Shown here: one piece after another, positions 14,097 to 26,300 of the stretch
Numbering within the stretch: position 1 is the first letter of the stretch
How the letters are laid out: each line of letters starts with the position of its first letter
Origin: Parapristionchus giblindavisi
Lineage: Eukaryota; Nematoda; Chromadorea; Rhabditida; Diplogasteridae
DNA length: 64,000 bases
Reading direction: 5' to 3'
NCBI GenBank assembly: GCA_943737045.1
Contig: CALSFV010000372.1
Coordinates: 1 to 64,000 of the forward strand
The notes under the pieces: generated by a model
The model's input: the letters and a program-made list of their open reading frames with translations, nothing else
Database searches by the model: none
Told to the model about the DNA's origin: nothing
Translations under genes and position numbers: made by a program

Positions 14097-17000
14097 TTAT
14101 CCTGTCTACATATATAGAGGGGGTCAAAGCATGCATATGTATACGGTATAATTCGATCGATATCCAAAAATCGAGAATGATCTACCTTGTCCTTGGTCGC
14201 GCGATAGTCGCCGATTCTCGCAATGTGCAGAGTGACATCTTGGGCGACGTCATCCGCCGTGGGTGCTGCTTCATTACTGTAATATATCGATTTTTTTTGG
14301 AATTTGGCGATATCGATCTGATTTTGCTAACAATAAGCTTATGTATCATACTCAAATAATTTATTTCATTAACTTGTACTCATAGGTTTTCGGTAATCAT
14401 CGTGTACCACCGTCGATCAATTTGAAATTAAGTCTCTAGACAATTTGTGTTATTTGAGCAGCGCTTGAAACTTGCAATCAAAGGGTTCTGGCAAAAGAGA
14501 ATACTTGGTGGAAAACAGCCATTACTTTCACTATATAATTCTAGTAATTGATGTATATTCTTTCATTTTTGAAAATTTTATTTTATACTGCAAATATGAC
14601 TCTTTATTAGGCAAATCAATAAAATGTACCTTTCAGCAGCTTTTCTCTTCGCTTTTCTCATCTTCTTTGTCAATCTCTTCTCCGCTTCTTCATCAGTGTA
14701 TACTCGATAGATATCGATCATCTGACCAGCACCCTTAACAAACAATCGATAATCAATCAATAACCAATCGATAATCAGAAGCATGGGATACACATTGGTC
14801 ACATTCAAAACAATGGTTGACTTCGAACTTGTCTCCCCCCGCCTCCAAATGTTTCGAAAATGATGAAAATATTTAGTCTTTAGGATACATTTTTTACTCG
14901 CCTAATTAAAAAAATATTTTATTTGCTCGCCTAATTTTGCTGCCAGAAAATAGAACCCCGTAAATTTGAGACATTGCATGTCGATCCATTATCCCCTGAC
15001 CACGATTTGTTTTTTGTTAACTCATTCCCGTTTCATTTAACAGATCATAGTCAATAACTATCACATAATCAATAGTCGACATCAACTAGTATACTGTAGT
15101 CCAAAATGAGCTCACCAAGCACATGAGTAGTCTCTCATCTGAGCTTGTACACAGCTGTAGTGCACGTCCTTTTGATTGACGAAGTAGACGACCACGAAGG
15201 GAGATACGAACGTAACGCTGAAGAAGTACAAATCAATAATTGATCGTTTCATCAAAAACGCGTCAAAGTGATCAGATCCAAAACAATGAGACTGTTAATC
15301 TTTCCACCTATTTTATCCCTTCATTTTTTAAGTTATCGATTTCTCTCCTATTACTCTGTCACTGGCTCAATAAATACCTCGATCAGTACAAACGAAATAC
15401 ACAACGTCACAGGCAGAGTTTCGAGAGCGGTTATGGTGTGACAGCGAAAAAATAGAGAGTGAGAGTGTATGCAAAAATGAGAGAGTGCATACGGTTAAAG
15501 TACACCACGATATACCATTCCGCAATTTCTATGGAGTGTTATAGACATTAATTACCAAAACAACTCACATTAGCCATCTCTCCCACTTCAATGGGTGTTT
15601 CCTCATCTGCTTTCAGCTTCTTCGCTTGAGGATCAACGAAATCTGCCGCCTCTTTCTTTCCTGTAATAAATGAATAATATTGATTATCAATATGTTCCTC
15701 CCGATCAATCGATATGTCTACCGTACCTCCACCGATCCATTGCACCTGATACACTAGCAATTCGAGCTCTCCACTCGCAGTCACGAGGAGTGAATCGTTC
15801 TTGAGAAGAGCGAAGGAGAATACCTAAGCAAGATATATCAAGCGATTAGACATGGGGATTGTGCTGTATATAGTTATAACACCGCCACACTGAGATATAA
15901 CACCCACCAAACCAGCCGATAAAGTTGTTCAAAATGTAAATTTACTAGTTATTGATGAATACACCAGAGGCCGTATCAACGAACTTCGGCAAACGGTTTG
16001 CCGGTAACCGTGACGTCACAAGAGTAGGGGAGGGTCTCTGGCAAACGCCTCCGGTTGTGACATCACGTTTACCGGCAAACGGTTTGCCGACGTTTATGGA
16101 TACCTATACAGAGGTCATATCCATGAACGTTGGCAAATCGTTTGCCGACAAAAGTGGCATCACAAGCGTAGACAGAGGATTTTTGGCAAACGCGTACTGT
16201 TGTGTCGTCACTTTCCTAGGCAAATGGTTTGCCAACATTAATGGATACCTATACATATCATTGCATGATTCGCATTTATGATTATCGGTAATAATTTTTT
16301 CATTAACATCAAAATCGAAATATAAAACTATATTAAACTTACTTCACTACGATGATCCGAGATTGTGTAGAAGCACGTGTGAGATTCTACACTCCACAAT
16401 TTGACAAAGGTATCCTTGGATCTTAAAAAATCAATCGATAATTCATTAATATTTCAATAAATCAATCAATAATCGTACCCTGAGACGATGAATCGATCAT
16501 TAAGAGTAAATTGCAAGTGAGTAATGGAGTCTTTGTGGCCATTGAGTCTAACTACTCCTGTCTCGGATACGATATCCCAGATAACGATGGTTGAGTCCTG
16601 AACGGAAAAGATGATTACGGTATAAACACGACATATTATCGATTACCTTTCCACCAGTAGCCACGGAAAGACCGTCATTGCTGAAGGCGATACAATTGAC
16701 TCCGGATCTGTGACCAACGAGAGACACGAAGGCTGATTGATCTTAAAGTGAAAAATCAAAGGTGACAGTGTAATGCATAGCTATGCATAGGCCGAATAGC
16801 TACGTTACAGATTTTCAAAATGCACCCAGGATTTCAAAAAAATCGCAAAATGCTGCCAGGCTGCATAATTTGCAACGTACTTTCGAGCTACGGTGAAATG
16901 CAAAAAAAGTCTTACCTGACGCTGTTCTATCGTACAATCGTAGTGATCCATCATTGTACCCAATAGCAAGATAACGTTTGTTGCTGCTAATCTTGATGGC

Positions 17001-17250
17001 CGTTACGGACTTCTTCTCGTTGGACATAGTGAACAACTGAATAAACTTTTAGCTTGCAAATAATTCATCGAGTAAAGAACAGATAAAGATGTACCTTCTC
17101 TGAAGTGCGCATATTGTACACGTTTACATTGTCGCATGCGGATACCGCACATGAAGTAGCATCGACTGCGGCGACGGCTCCGTTCGCAGAACCGACGACA
17201 TTGCAAGAGCCGGCGTGCACAAACCGAAGATACTGCTTGGTCAGGCCCAT
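7141..17250 (-). CDS. wdr3: WDR3 / UTP12, SSU processome WD40 protein
   Basis: Exons, all phase-consistent: 17250-17095, 17036-16916, 16741-16647, 16597-16479, 16421-16343, 15823-15727, 15660-15569, 15217-15116, 14733-14630, 14276-14186, 14045-13854, 13796-13695, 13635-13558, 12989-12870, 12767-12660, 12557-12487, 11373-11283, 11231-11124, 10898-10798, 10414-10348, 9954-9853, 9590-9489, 9212-9090, 8476-8411, 8310-8225, 7970-7842, 7533-7440, 7387-7322, 7236-7141. They give 2958 nt, 985 aa (the human protein is a little over 940). The start [11 protein letters not shown] matches the family N-terminus. WD40 blades run along the protein, e.g. [43 protein letters not shown] and [12 protein letters not shown]. 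The C-terminal Utp12 domain is in the last exons ([20 protein letters not shown]), ending in a basic tail ([12 protein letters not shown]). The family acts in the nucleolus as part of the UTP-B complex in 18S rRNA maturation. Oddities: several acceptors end AAG or GAG rather than CAG, and its introns hold five or more transposon insertions. Confidence 0.95.
10477..10670. mobile_element. MITE family B, 194 bp, in WDR3 intron
   Basis: Termini CATACGTGGGC and GTCCATGTATG are near-inverse. The 8-bp direct repeat cactcaac occurs at 10469-10476 and 10671-10678. The interior is rich in CGGGTGGGT. A second full copy is at 55584-55760, and related pieces lie near 46072, 46645 and 47220-47470. An 8-bp duplication fits hAT-like or Mutator-like superfamilies; no transposase is present. 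Confidence 0.9.
11412..11595. mobile_element. MITE family D, 184 bp, in WDR3 intron
   Basis: Starts CATACATTTTCGGTACCCTC and ends in ATGAAAATGTATG, with the 8-bp duplication agcacagt at 11404-11411 and 11596-11603. Other copies are at 48801-48993 and 57667-57869, with degraded relatives near 30330-30460 and 37020-37178. Confidence 0.9.
11616..12297. mobile_element. hAT-type non-autonomous element, 682 bp
   Basis: Begins CAGGGCTGGGATTTCCG and ends ATCCCTG, flanked by the 8-bp duplication gtctacaa (11608-11615 and 12298-12305). Ends of the form CAGGG...CCCTG plus 8-bp duplications are typical of hAT elements. Subterminal regions are dense in TTTTCCGAAAA-like motifs in both orientations. No transposase frame is seen. 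With the adjacent family D element it makes up most of this WDR3 intron. Confidence 0.9.
13126..13520 (+). mobile_element. Truncated LINE (C-terminus of reverse transcriptase ORF)
   Basis: Lies antisense in a WDR3 intron. A plus-strand frame ending at 13389 reads [19 protein letters not shown], then [30 protein letters not shown] and [12 protein letters not shown]. This is the typical C-terminal tail of non-LTR retrotransposon ORF2 proteins (CR1/Jockey-like: YKxxHG ... HFFSxRxxxxWNxLP ... SFKxxL). Everything upstream is missing, as in 5'-truncated LINE copies. The stretch to about 13520 is its likely 3' UTR. Confidence 0.8.
14053..14096. repeat. (AAT)n microsatellite in WDR3 intron
   Basis: A run of about 13 AAT units next to a 3' splice site. 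Similar runs are at about 22414-22470, 29366-29405 and 31850-31906. They create spurious poly-Asn or poly-Tyr open frames. Confidence 0.9.
15966..16252. repeat. Two tandem palindromic repeat units in WDR3 intron
   Basis: Two units of about 130-140 bp, each an imperfect palindrome whose arms contain GGCAAACGGTTTGCCG-like motifs and a TGACGTCAC/GTGACATCA pair. Each ends ATTAATGGATACC or TTTATGGATACC followed by TATACA. Looks like a tandemly duplicated fold-back MITE; I found no target duplication. Confidence 0.75.
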
Positions 17251-18199
17251 TAACCAACTAGAAACAAGAGAATTGTAACAATACCGTGCACTTTACTGTT
17301 ATGTATCAAAATAAATGAAATGATAACGGGATAAATAAAGAAATTAAAATAAAAACGAAATTGCAAATTTTAATAAGAAAAATGAATTTTTTGGACCGTC
17401 GGGCGAGCACTAACTCTGTGGTATACTGTAGTCCAAAATAGTTCCTATGTGTCAGGTTTATATATTCTGTGTGATACTGTTACTTAAATTTTTTTATGAA
17501 TATTGCTTTTTTTAAATATTTTCACACCAAAGAGCAGTGAAATCCACTCAACAAGCTAGTGTCCTACCTACAATCCAAAGATATTCGTAATTTAAAAGAA
17601 AAGTGAAAGATCCGTTACCATGAAATAGTTCGTACTGTAATGCTAGAACAATAATTACCGATCGTGAACTGGTTGTTTACTTTATTATTAGAGGTTTGTA
17701 TTACGCATCGTAAATCGTTCAAAAGAGGTCAAATAGTTATAACTTAACTACCTAACGTTAACAAGGTCCATAAAGCCTGAGCATAATTGCTTTTCTAAAA
17801 GGTTCGGCTCATTTTCTGTTCAGTTAACATGTGTAAAAGAGTATGATCTACAAACGATACAAACTACCTTTTGAACTTCAATGAATTCGATTAGATACTG
17901 TAATCATTCTAACCCTCTTCTATGTACTAAAATCACATGAATTGTATCGCATGTCATATTACTTTCTAATAAAATTCATGGTTCAGTGATTTTCTCGCAA
18001 CATTGCCCTTGCAAAACAAGATTTTATGAGTGACCTTACATCCCCCCATTTCCTCATACTATATTTTCTAGTAATGTTTGGGTTGTTCTTATCTATTCTT
18101 ATCAAAGGTTATGTCTGACGCCTCGTATGGATGATAAGATACTCTCCATTCCTCCTTTTTGTCATTCTACAAGTCGTAGGATCGATTGTAGACCGCACT
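17251..18199. promoter_or_regulatory. Divergent intergenic region, WDR3 and nucleoside hydrolase
   Basis: The only spacer between two genes transcribed away from each other, so it must hold both promoters. I see no recognisable core element beyond general AT-richness. Confidence 0.4.
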
Positions 18200-20069
18200 A
18201 TGAAGAAGAAGTTGATCATCGATACTGATGGAGTATCTGATGATATCAGAGCCATATCGATCGCTATGCAACATCCCGATGTTGAGGTTGTTTACAATTA
18301 ATTATAATAATAATAATAATTTATCTACGCCCTGGGCGCAACAGTAATTAAGTGAACAATAATTGGTAAAGATGTGATTTTCATTGGGATTGTGATAATT
18401 CGACGATATTATCTGTCCCTACTGATTGATTCTCTCCAGATCATAGCGTTCACAACAACACATGGATGTGTGTCTGCCGTCCAAGCTGCTGCCAATGTAG
18501 CACGCGCCCAGAGAGCCAATAACGTCACGGTATACGATAGTTACTGTATTCGATTTCGGTAGAATTCTGTTCAGAAGCGTATTCCAATCTACAAGGGAGC
18601 GTCGGAGGCATTGATTCGTAATCCTCCTTCAGACGAGTCATTCTTCTTTGGAAAGGATGGAATCGGAGATCAACCTAAAGCTTTTCCCGAGGTTCTTATC
18701 TTAATCTTTCTATTTCACACCTCGTGAGCATGTGGATTACGGTAGATCGTGACATAATTTGAGGGCACTAAACCTTGTTATGTTTTAAATTTTTCTTTAA
18801 CCATATGATAGATATTATTTATTATATCAATAAGACTACGGTAGAATCAATCAATATCAGGTTCTCAAGTCTGATTTTTCGTCGTGGGAAGAAGAGAATG
18901 CCGCATCTGCATTGATTCGTCTAACTCGTGAGCATGATGACATCACCCTTGTTTGTATCGGACCTCTTTCCAATATCGCCCTCGCTCTCAAACTTGACGA
19001 CAACTTCAAAAATCAACCCAAAGAGGTACTGTAACTTTCTCACATTTGTGACTCTTGCCATTAAACGCTCCTTGGAATACTTCCAATATTCTTTCTTTCT
19101 TTGGTTCAACTATGGCTGATATGCTTTTTTTGGCAAAGCTTAAAGGCACACCCAGAGCTAATTTTACTCTCCACTCTGACAAAACTCCCCCGTAAACAAT
19201 GAAAGCGAGAGAAGATTGCCAGAGCGGAGATATTAAAATTAGCTCTCGGTGTGCCGTTAAGATGAGTTGTCATGTATGTACTTACAGGTATTCATAATGG
19301 GTGGTAACTACTATGGCATGGGCAATGTCAACTCTCATTCCTCTGCTGAATTCAACTTCCACGGTGATCCAGAAGCCGCCTCGATTGTCCTAGCCGAGAT
19401 GGAATCACCCGTTACACTTGTGCCATGGGAGGCCTTCATCCTAGACGGAAAGAAGCACGAGAAGGTACGATAGATCATAGGATACGGTAATTATCGATTG
19501 ATTTGAGGAAGTCGATTTCCATGCTCATCTCTCATTCGGCACTCCTCTTGCGGACTTCTTCACTACGGCAACATCTATAGGCAGACAGGAACTTGCCAAG
19601 GCTGACAGGTGAGATACTGTAAATTCGTGGTGAACTCATTTCTGTCTTTCACTAAATTATCAAAATTCAGACAATATGCTTACTGTGATGAGATAGCTGT
19701 ATCATCCGCAATCGTTCCTGAGAAGGTCATCAAGGAATCGATGAAGCTAAGAGTCTCTGTAGAATTGGCTGGCAAATTCACGAGGTGAGACTACTGTAGC
19801 TCTAGGTTACAGTAGCCACGGTTAAACATTATCAACGTTATGTGTTTCAGAGGTCAGGTTATGGTCGATTGGACTGATCAACTCTGGTCCCACGACGATA
19901 ATGAACGGGGAGTAGACAGGTATAGTTACCCTCGAACTACCGTAATCCTCCTATTAACCAAATCATTTTGTTCAGATCTCGTAGACCAGTCACATTCGTT
20001 ACCGCGTATGATGTTCATTACGTTGATGGACTCGTCAAAGAAACTGTACTCAAGACGAAAAAGGACTAG
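18200..20069 (+). CDS. Inosine-uridine-type nucleoside hydrolase
   Basis: Nine phase-consistent exons: 18200-18286, 18440-18529, 18575-18691, 18861-19025, 19288-19464, 19508-19608, 19671-19784, 19851-19919, 19976-20069; 1014 nt, 337 aa, normal for the family. The N-terminus [15 protein letters not shown] carries the Asp cluster that binds Ca2+ and ribose (DTDxGxDD in the family; here DTDGVSDD). [13 protein letters not shown] and [12 protein letters not shown] match the other ligand motifs. The family hydrolyses ribonucleosides to base plus ribose in purine/pyrimidine salvage; substrate preference cannot be read from sequence. No signal peptide is seen, so it is probably cytosolic. One acceptor is TTTGAG (exon at 19508). 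Intron 4 carries a TTAA-flanked MITE. Confidence 0.93.
19144..19256. mobile_element. TTAA-flanked MITE in nucleoside hydrolase intron
   Basis: TTAA at 19140-19143 and 19257-19260 bracket inverted termini (about 40 bp, GGCACACCCAGAGCTAATTT against its near-complement). TTAA duplications are typical of piggyBac and Kolobok elements. A degenerate relative may lie at 31269-31370 in a CPT1 intron. Confidence 0.7.
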
Positions 20070-20540
20070 ATTGTCTACGATCAATAGTCACTGTGATAAA
20101 TATGAACATTCTTCCATGATAATTCAGTGACACAATATGACATACAGAAAATTATACGATTTAGATAAACCTAAATAAAAACAAAACAAAACAGAAATGT
20201 AGACATAATTATTTGTAGATATCTTTGAAAAATTAAATAAAATCAGTTCACGATCCGAAATATGTATCGTATTTTGTTTGGGTCGCGTTTCGCCTCGCAT
20301 GCTCGTTTTTTAATCAACACAAATCAATCGTTTTATCACTTATAACCGTTCTAGTTTTATGTATGATATCCATGCATCTCATGCCCCTACCGCATCCTGA
20401 TCGGGGCTGAAAAGTTTCTCAGTTGAACTTGTATGATCGTTATTTCGCCACTCATGCACATATCGTCCTTGATGACTCATCCGTTTACTCATGCTTGTCT
20501 ATCACTCCTCATTCATTCATTCCCCCTTGCTCAGTTAAGG
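20070..20540. other. Intergenic
   Basis: Separates the nucleoside hydrolase from CHMP2A, both plus strand. AT-rich; the 3' UTR of the first and the promoter of the second must lie here. No repeat or RNA gene recognised. Confidence 0.5.
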
Positions 20541-23009
20541 ATGGATTTTCTCTTTGGCCGCCGTAAGACGCCCGCGGAGTTGCTGCGCCAGAATCAACGA
20601 GCGCTCAACAAGGCGATGCGCGAACTTGACAGGTTCGTTCACTGCTTATCAATCGTTGCTAATTTAGCAGTACTCCCTTTATTTTTCTTATTTATCTTCA
20701 TTATATGGTGTGGATTTAAGTAATAAAAGTTTCTCATTCAGAGAGAAGCAGAGGATGGAGATGCAGGAAAAGAAAGTGATTGCTGAAATCAAGAAAATGG
20801 CAAAGATGAACCAAATGGTTAGCTTAAATCTCTTGTGCTTTAGACATCCACCTTATCACTATTCCTTGAAACGTGGACAAGATGCATTCGGTGTACAGTT
20901 ATTTAAACCTTATTTTAACCTTTTCAAAGCTACTTGTCTTATTTCTAAAGCTGTTTTCGGATCTTTGCACTACTATTAGCGAACGTGAAATAAATAGTTC
21001 ATCATATGAACATTTGTCATTGATTCATCTTTACTTATTATTCGCAGGATTCAGTGAAAGTCATGGCGAAAGATCTGGTTCGTACTCGTCGTTACATCAA
21101 GAAGTTCATCGTGATGAAGGCCAATATTCAAGCTGTATCACTGAAAGTGCAAACGCTCAAGAGTCAGGATGCTATGGCTTCGGTAGGTTTAATAATATTA
21201 ATATTATTTAATATTATAAATTTATGTATTACAAGGATTATTTCGATAGAGTACTTTTATCTTCTCCTAGATAATTATAAAATTTAACAAAGATTTACAA
21301 TGTCATATTGATGAAATAATATATCATAACATCGGTATTCTTTGTTTTATTGATGTATTGATTGATCGGTAACGATTTGTAGATCAGTATGAGTATCGAT
21401 TGATTTTCAGGCAATGAAGGGAGTGACGCGTGCCATGCAATCGATGAACAAGCAGATGAATCTCCCTCAGATCCAGCAGGTATTATTGATTTTTCCTATT
21501 AAGTATACTGTACTTGTTTGCAATATATCGATTAATCCATGGATTGTTGACGTAGCGTCCGAAACACCATGAAGCACACTTATTATTAAATTATTTTATA
21601 TTTTATGTGCGTGCAATCATATACTTGTACAATCTCATTTATTCATTCATTGTTGCAATATATCGAATATTCCTTGGATTATTAATTGATCGATATCGAT
21701 TTGTAGATTATGATGGAGTTTGAGAAGCAGAGCGAGATCATGGATATGAAGGAGGAGATCATCGGAGATGCCATTGATGATGCCCTCGGAGATGAGACTG
21801 ATGATGCAGAGAGTGAACAAATTGTCAATCAGGTATGATTATTGATTGATTACAGTACATAATTTTTGATGGATTACGGTAACAAAGTTGCAACAACTTA
21901 TCATTAAGCAAAAATCTGTAGAACAGTGCTTGTTGTGGCTGCATAGGTGGGCGCGTGAAAACGAATATTTTTTGCGCACAGCCTTGCTATAGGAGCCTTG
22001 CGCATAGCCTTGCCTCGCAAAAACTGGAAAATTTCCAGTTGATTTCGTAAAAAATAGTCATGCGCATAGCCTTTGAGCGTAGCCTTTCCCCCAGCGAGCC
22101 CACCAAGATCGTGGTTTATGTGATTTTTAAAATGCCACATAACGAGTGTTCTGATACCTTGTGATTTCACGTTTCGTTGTTACTCTTCTCTTCCAAATTC
22201 TTGCAACTTCCTTGGTTAATTAGTCAACAGATAGTATTTGCACTATAAAATAAATGTGAGTGAAAATCCATGAAAATATAGGGAATGTGAGTTGTGTGTT
22301 CATATCTGTTCTTTTATTTACTCTACTTTAATTTAATTTGTTCAGTTAATAACTGATTACACATAGTTTGTAGAATCATTTATGATTTCCCGATGCGGAG
22401 AATTGAATTCATTATAATAACAACAACAATAATAATAATTATTATTATTATATTAATAATAATAATAATCATTGAAGGTACTGGATGAACTGGGAATCCA
22501 GATGGGAGAGGAGATGGCAGGATTGAATGCGCCCACGAATAGAATAGGAGAGACAGGAATGACTACTGCAGACAAAGCACGAGTGCCCATTGGAGGTTTG
22601 TCGTGTACTTTATAATGAATTTATAATTATTTAATATATTTATTATAATATAAGAATGTGATCTGTCATTGAACCCTCGTCTTTCATGTTTCACTCATGC
22701 ATTATTCTCCTCGTGAATTGCAGAACATCTGATTTACGGAAAAATTCCAAAGTTATAATTGTTCGAGTCCTGTGAGATACAGTATCCACCCCGTGATCCT
22801 ACCGTAATCATTAGGTATATTTATAAGATACAGTATCCTGATCCTACCGTAATCAATATATTTATGAGATACAGTATCCTAATCCTACCGTAATCATTAT
22901 ATTTGCAGCTGGTGCTGCGGGTGGCAATGGAGGAGGTGGCACATCTGCGGGCGGAAATGATCTTGATGATGATCTGCAAGCCCGTCTCGATGCACTTCGT
23001 AGGGAATAA
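20541..23009 (+). CDS. chmp2a: CHMP2A / VPS2, ESCRT-III subunit
   Basis: Seven exons: 20541-20632, 20742-20817, 21048-21182, 21411-21479, 21707-21832, 22478-22595, 22909-23009; 717 nt, 238 aa (human 222). The start MDFLFGRRKTPAELLRQNQR is the basic N-terminal helix of CHMP2. Long charged helices follow, then an acidic segment (DDALGDETDDAESEQ), a Gly-rich linker (AAGGNGGGGTSAGG) and a C-terminal MIT-interacting motif (DDLQARLDALRRE). ESCRT-III polymers with CHMP3/4 remodel membranes in multivesicular body sorting and cytokinesis, and are disassembled by VPS4 through this motif. The Gly-rich linker probably accounts for the extra length. The exon at 22478 uses a GAAG acceptor. Introns carry a family A MITE and a 3-copy short tandem repeat (about 22774-22905). 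Confidence 0.97.
21942..22104. mobile_element. MITE family A, truncated, in CHMP2A intron
   Basis: Begins CATAGGTGGGCGCGTGAAAA and contains the family interior (TTTTGCGCACAGCCTTGC and its inverse), ending at GAGCCCACC without the final TATG. Full copies with 8-bp duplications are at 52002-52193 and 62454-62628. Confidence 0.85.
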
Positions 23010-23386
23010 TCAATAAATCGATCAATTATCGATTGATTCCATCCCTGATTTCATTCTCTCCTATACGGTGTTTACTCTAGTAGCTTCTCTTCTCTATCAC
23101 CTATTCGTACTCCCATCCAATCAATATATTGTATTACGTACCGTACCTGGATTGTGTATACTGTGTAATCTCTGCTATATTTATTCCGTGTAAGAGTCCT
23201 CGCACGTTCAAGCGTATTCATTCATATGTATAGCTAACGAAACAGACAAATCAAAATTGAATATTATTATTGTACTCGTATTAAGTCTCTTATTCTCTTC
23301 AACAATCGATAATGTGAACAGTTTAGAATATAAAGTTCCTATTTGTAAAGTATTGACTGATTATTGATTTGTACAGTATTGTCCCT

Positions 23387-26300
23387 CTACTTTTCCTCCG
23401 GAATGGGCTGTAGCTTCATGAAGAACTGAAACGAATACGGGATTACGAAAATGATAGAACGGATGATCAGGGCTGTGCCTTTTACTTTTCACAATTGTAC
23501 GATTTTACGACTTTGCAAAATTTTACGCCACAAGAACATCAACGGAATGGATCACTGTACCTGCGCCTGCTGTTTGGGTAGATCACGACAGATAATCGAT
23601 ATTCGTCGATCTCTATGAATGGATTGCCCATCGAATATCGATTCGCCCTCTCCTAGCACTTCGTGCGTGAACTCGTATCGACCGATGCCCCTGTGCGTAC
23701 GATCAATCAATACAGGGAGTAGTACTCAATCGATAACTATTAGATTGGTTCACAAGTTTGCAGCATTTTTGTGGAGTTTTTTTTGAAAGGCTTCTATTTT
23801 CATTCATGGAAACCTGACCAAGTGTTATATATAAAATATGTTCTCCTGTATCAATATAATAATCTCAATATGTATAATCTCAATTGGAAAAAGGCCGTCA
23901 AGTTTTGTACAAATTTGTTGTACTAAAATAATCATCCACTCTTCTCGTCCCGTCTGCCACTAACGAACCAATCCAATAACTCAAGCCTACCGTACCCCAA
24001 TCGATACAGACTTCGTCGTGGGAGATACAAATCGACGACAAGCTCCTCCTTCTGCCTCTCATGTCGCAGACGCATCACACACTCGGACAGCAGGGATACT
24101 CCCGTGATGACGTCACCGCAGTACTGTAATGGAACAAACGATTATCGATTATCCTGCTATCTTATCAAGATTATAAGACTGTCATAGAAAAAGTTGGTCT
24201 TTCTTTAGTGTTTCATCGTTGGCATACTTTCGAATTATCGATTGATTCCGAATCAACCCAGCCACACCGATATACCGATTGGATTACAATTGAAAATATA
24301 CCGTATTTGAATACAAATATACAATAAATAATAGATACAAAGAGATAATAGAGAGAATGCCACTAGCCATTTTCATTATCCATTTTCATTTTCACATCGT
24401 CTCTCGCTACGAGTGGTCGCTCAGCGTCCAAAGGTTAAACTTTCTTCCACGTTATGCGAATTATTAGTCTGCTCAATCATACAGTATACAACGATCTTCG
24501 ATCAATCAATAGTTTCAATCAATCAATCATAGTTCAGACTCGTCAGTGTTTCAAAAATGGACCTGCTGCAACTATCGATAGCTTACTACACCACTGCACA
24601 CGCGCCCCAGGTATGCTATAGATCATCTAGCATCACCCAATCGTAATCCACACGTATACAGTAATCTACCGTAGTCCATAAATCCACCGTAACCCACCGT
24701 AACTCATCAATATACCGTAACACTATAGATTCTACAATGTATCGCATGTTCAATGCTTCTCGCAACAACCATTCTCGTCGGCTGTGGAAAGAAAAAGGTA
24801 TTGTAGATCAATCGATCGATATTCCATCAATCAATAGTTCAGACTGCCGGAGAACTGCCTTCTGCGCCTGAGCAGCCACCCGCTGCGGGCTCAGCCTCTA
24901 AAAGGGGCCCGGCTCCTGGGGCCTCCAAAATGGGGCCAGCTCCAGGAGCTTCTAAGATGGGTCCAGCTCCGGGGGCCTCGAAAATGGCGGCACCAGTTGA
25001 AGCCGCGCAAGCACCAGCTCCTGCAGCCGAACAAGCTCCAGCGGCTCCAGCAGCACAAGCTCCCGCAGCTCCAGCTCAACAGACCACACCTTCTAGTGTA
25101 CGTTTGGTGCTAGGGTACGGTAGTGAGCAAAGTAGTGACGATATATCGATTTAGTCCGATAAGAAAGATGGGAAGGCAGAGGAGAAGAAGGAAGAAAAGA
25201 AAGAAGAGAAAAAGGAGGAGAAAGCAGATGAGGTATTTGCTCGAGCTCAACGCGACTGAAGCCAGTGTACACTCACAGAAAATTCCCTAGCTAAGAGCCC
25301 CATGGCAATTATTCCTATGTCAGGGATTTTTTTCCTAGTGATTTTTTTGTGAGCGTAGCATGTTGAGTCCGTGTTTGTAGTGTGTGAGGTTCCACGTAGA
25401 AAACACCCGAGTATCCATAAGGTTACTGTAGAAATTATTTCTGATTGAAGTTACGATAACTTCCCACAGCATCCCCAGGGATTTCCACTTGGGACCGTAC
25501 ACACAACCACGAATACTCCATCCTGGCGTTGAGAAATCTTCCACGAATATACTGTAGATTATTGATTGGTTTATTGATTGATTGATTTTTCAGAAGAGAA
25601 AGAGTGAAAAGGAGGACAAGAAGGGCGACACCGACAAAAAAGAGGAAAAGAAAGAGGAAAAGAAAGAGGAAAAGAGTGACGGAAAGAAGGAAGAAAAGAA
25701 AGAAGAAAAGAAGGAAGAAAAGAAGGACGAAAAGAAAGAAGAGGAGAAGAAAGATGAGAAGAAGGATTGTAGCAAGAGTAAGGCGGTCACGAGCAAGCAG
25801 GGTGATAAAGATGATGAGAAATCCAAGGTAACGAAAGATCAAAGATCATCAAACTATCGATTGATTTCCAGGAAGATGAGTCCAAGGCTGGAAATGTTGT
25901 CAAGAGCAAGCTGCAGGAGGCGCCTGCTGATGACGGTGCATATCAGGTATGAGAGATCAAAGATCAAAGTCCAAAGATCAAAGACCACGACGTTATTTGC
26001 AGTCTCTCGACCAACTGAACAACACGTGATCGTTCCTGACCGGCCGACCAGATTATAATGCATGAAGTTATGCTTCTTGTGTTAAACGATCGATTGATTG
26101 ATCATGCTCAGATATATATACAGTAATAACAGCAATACAGTAGATGAGGGGACACGGATACGGTAGACAACAGACACCAGGGCAATGTGGAAATGTGTGT
26201 GTGTTGTCATGTTCAGTGTCACATTTACTAAAACACTGGTCAATCAATAATAATATAATATAATATAATTAATTATGATAATATAATATCATTTTCTTTC

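Noticed and set aside
15952..16281. 109-codon plus-strand frame
   Set aside because: Translation of the tandem fold-back repeats inside a WDR3 intron.
25435..25842. Phe/Leu/Ser-rich antisense frames over the KEEKK exon
   Set aside because: Shadows of the Lys/Glu-rich coding exon on the plus strand.
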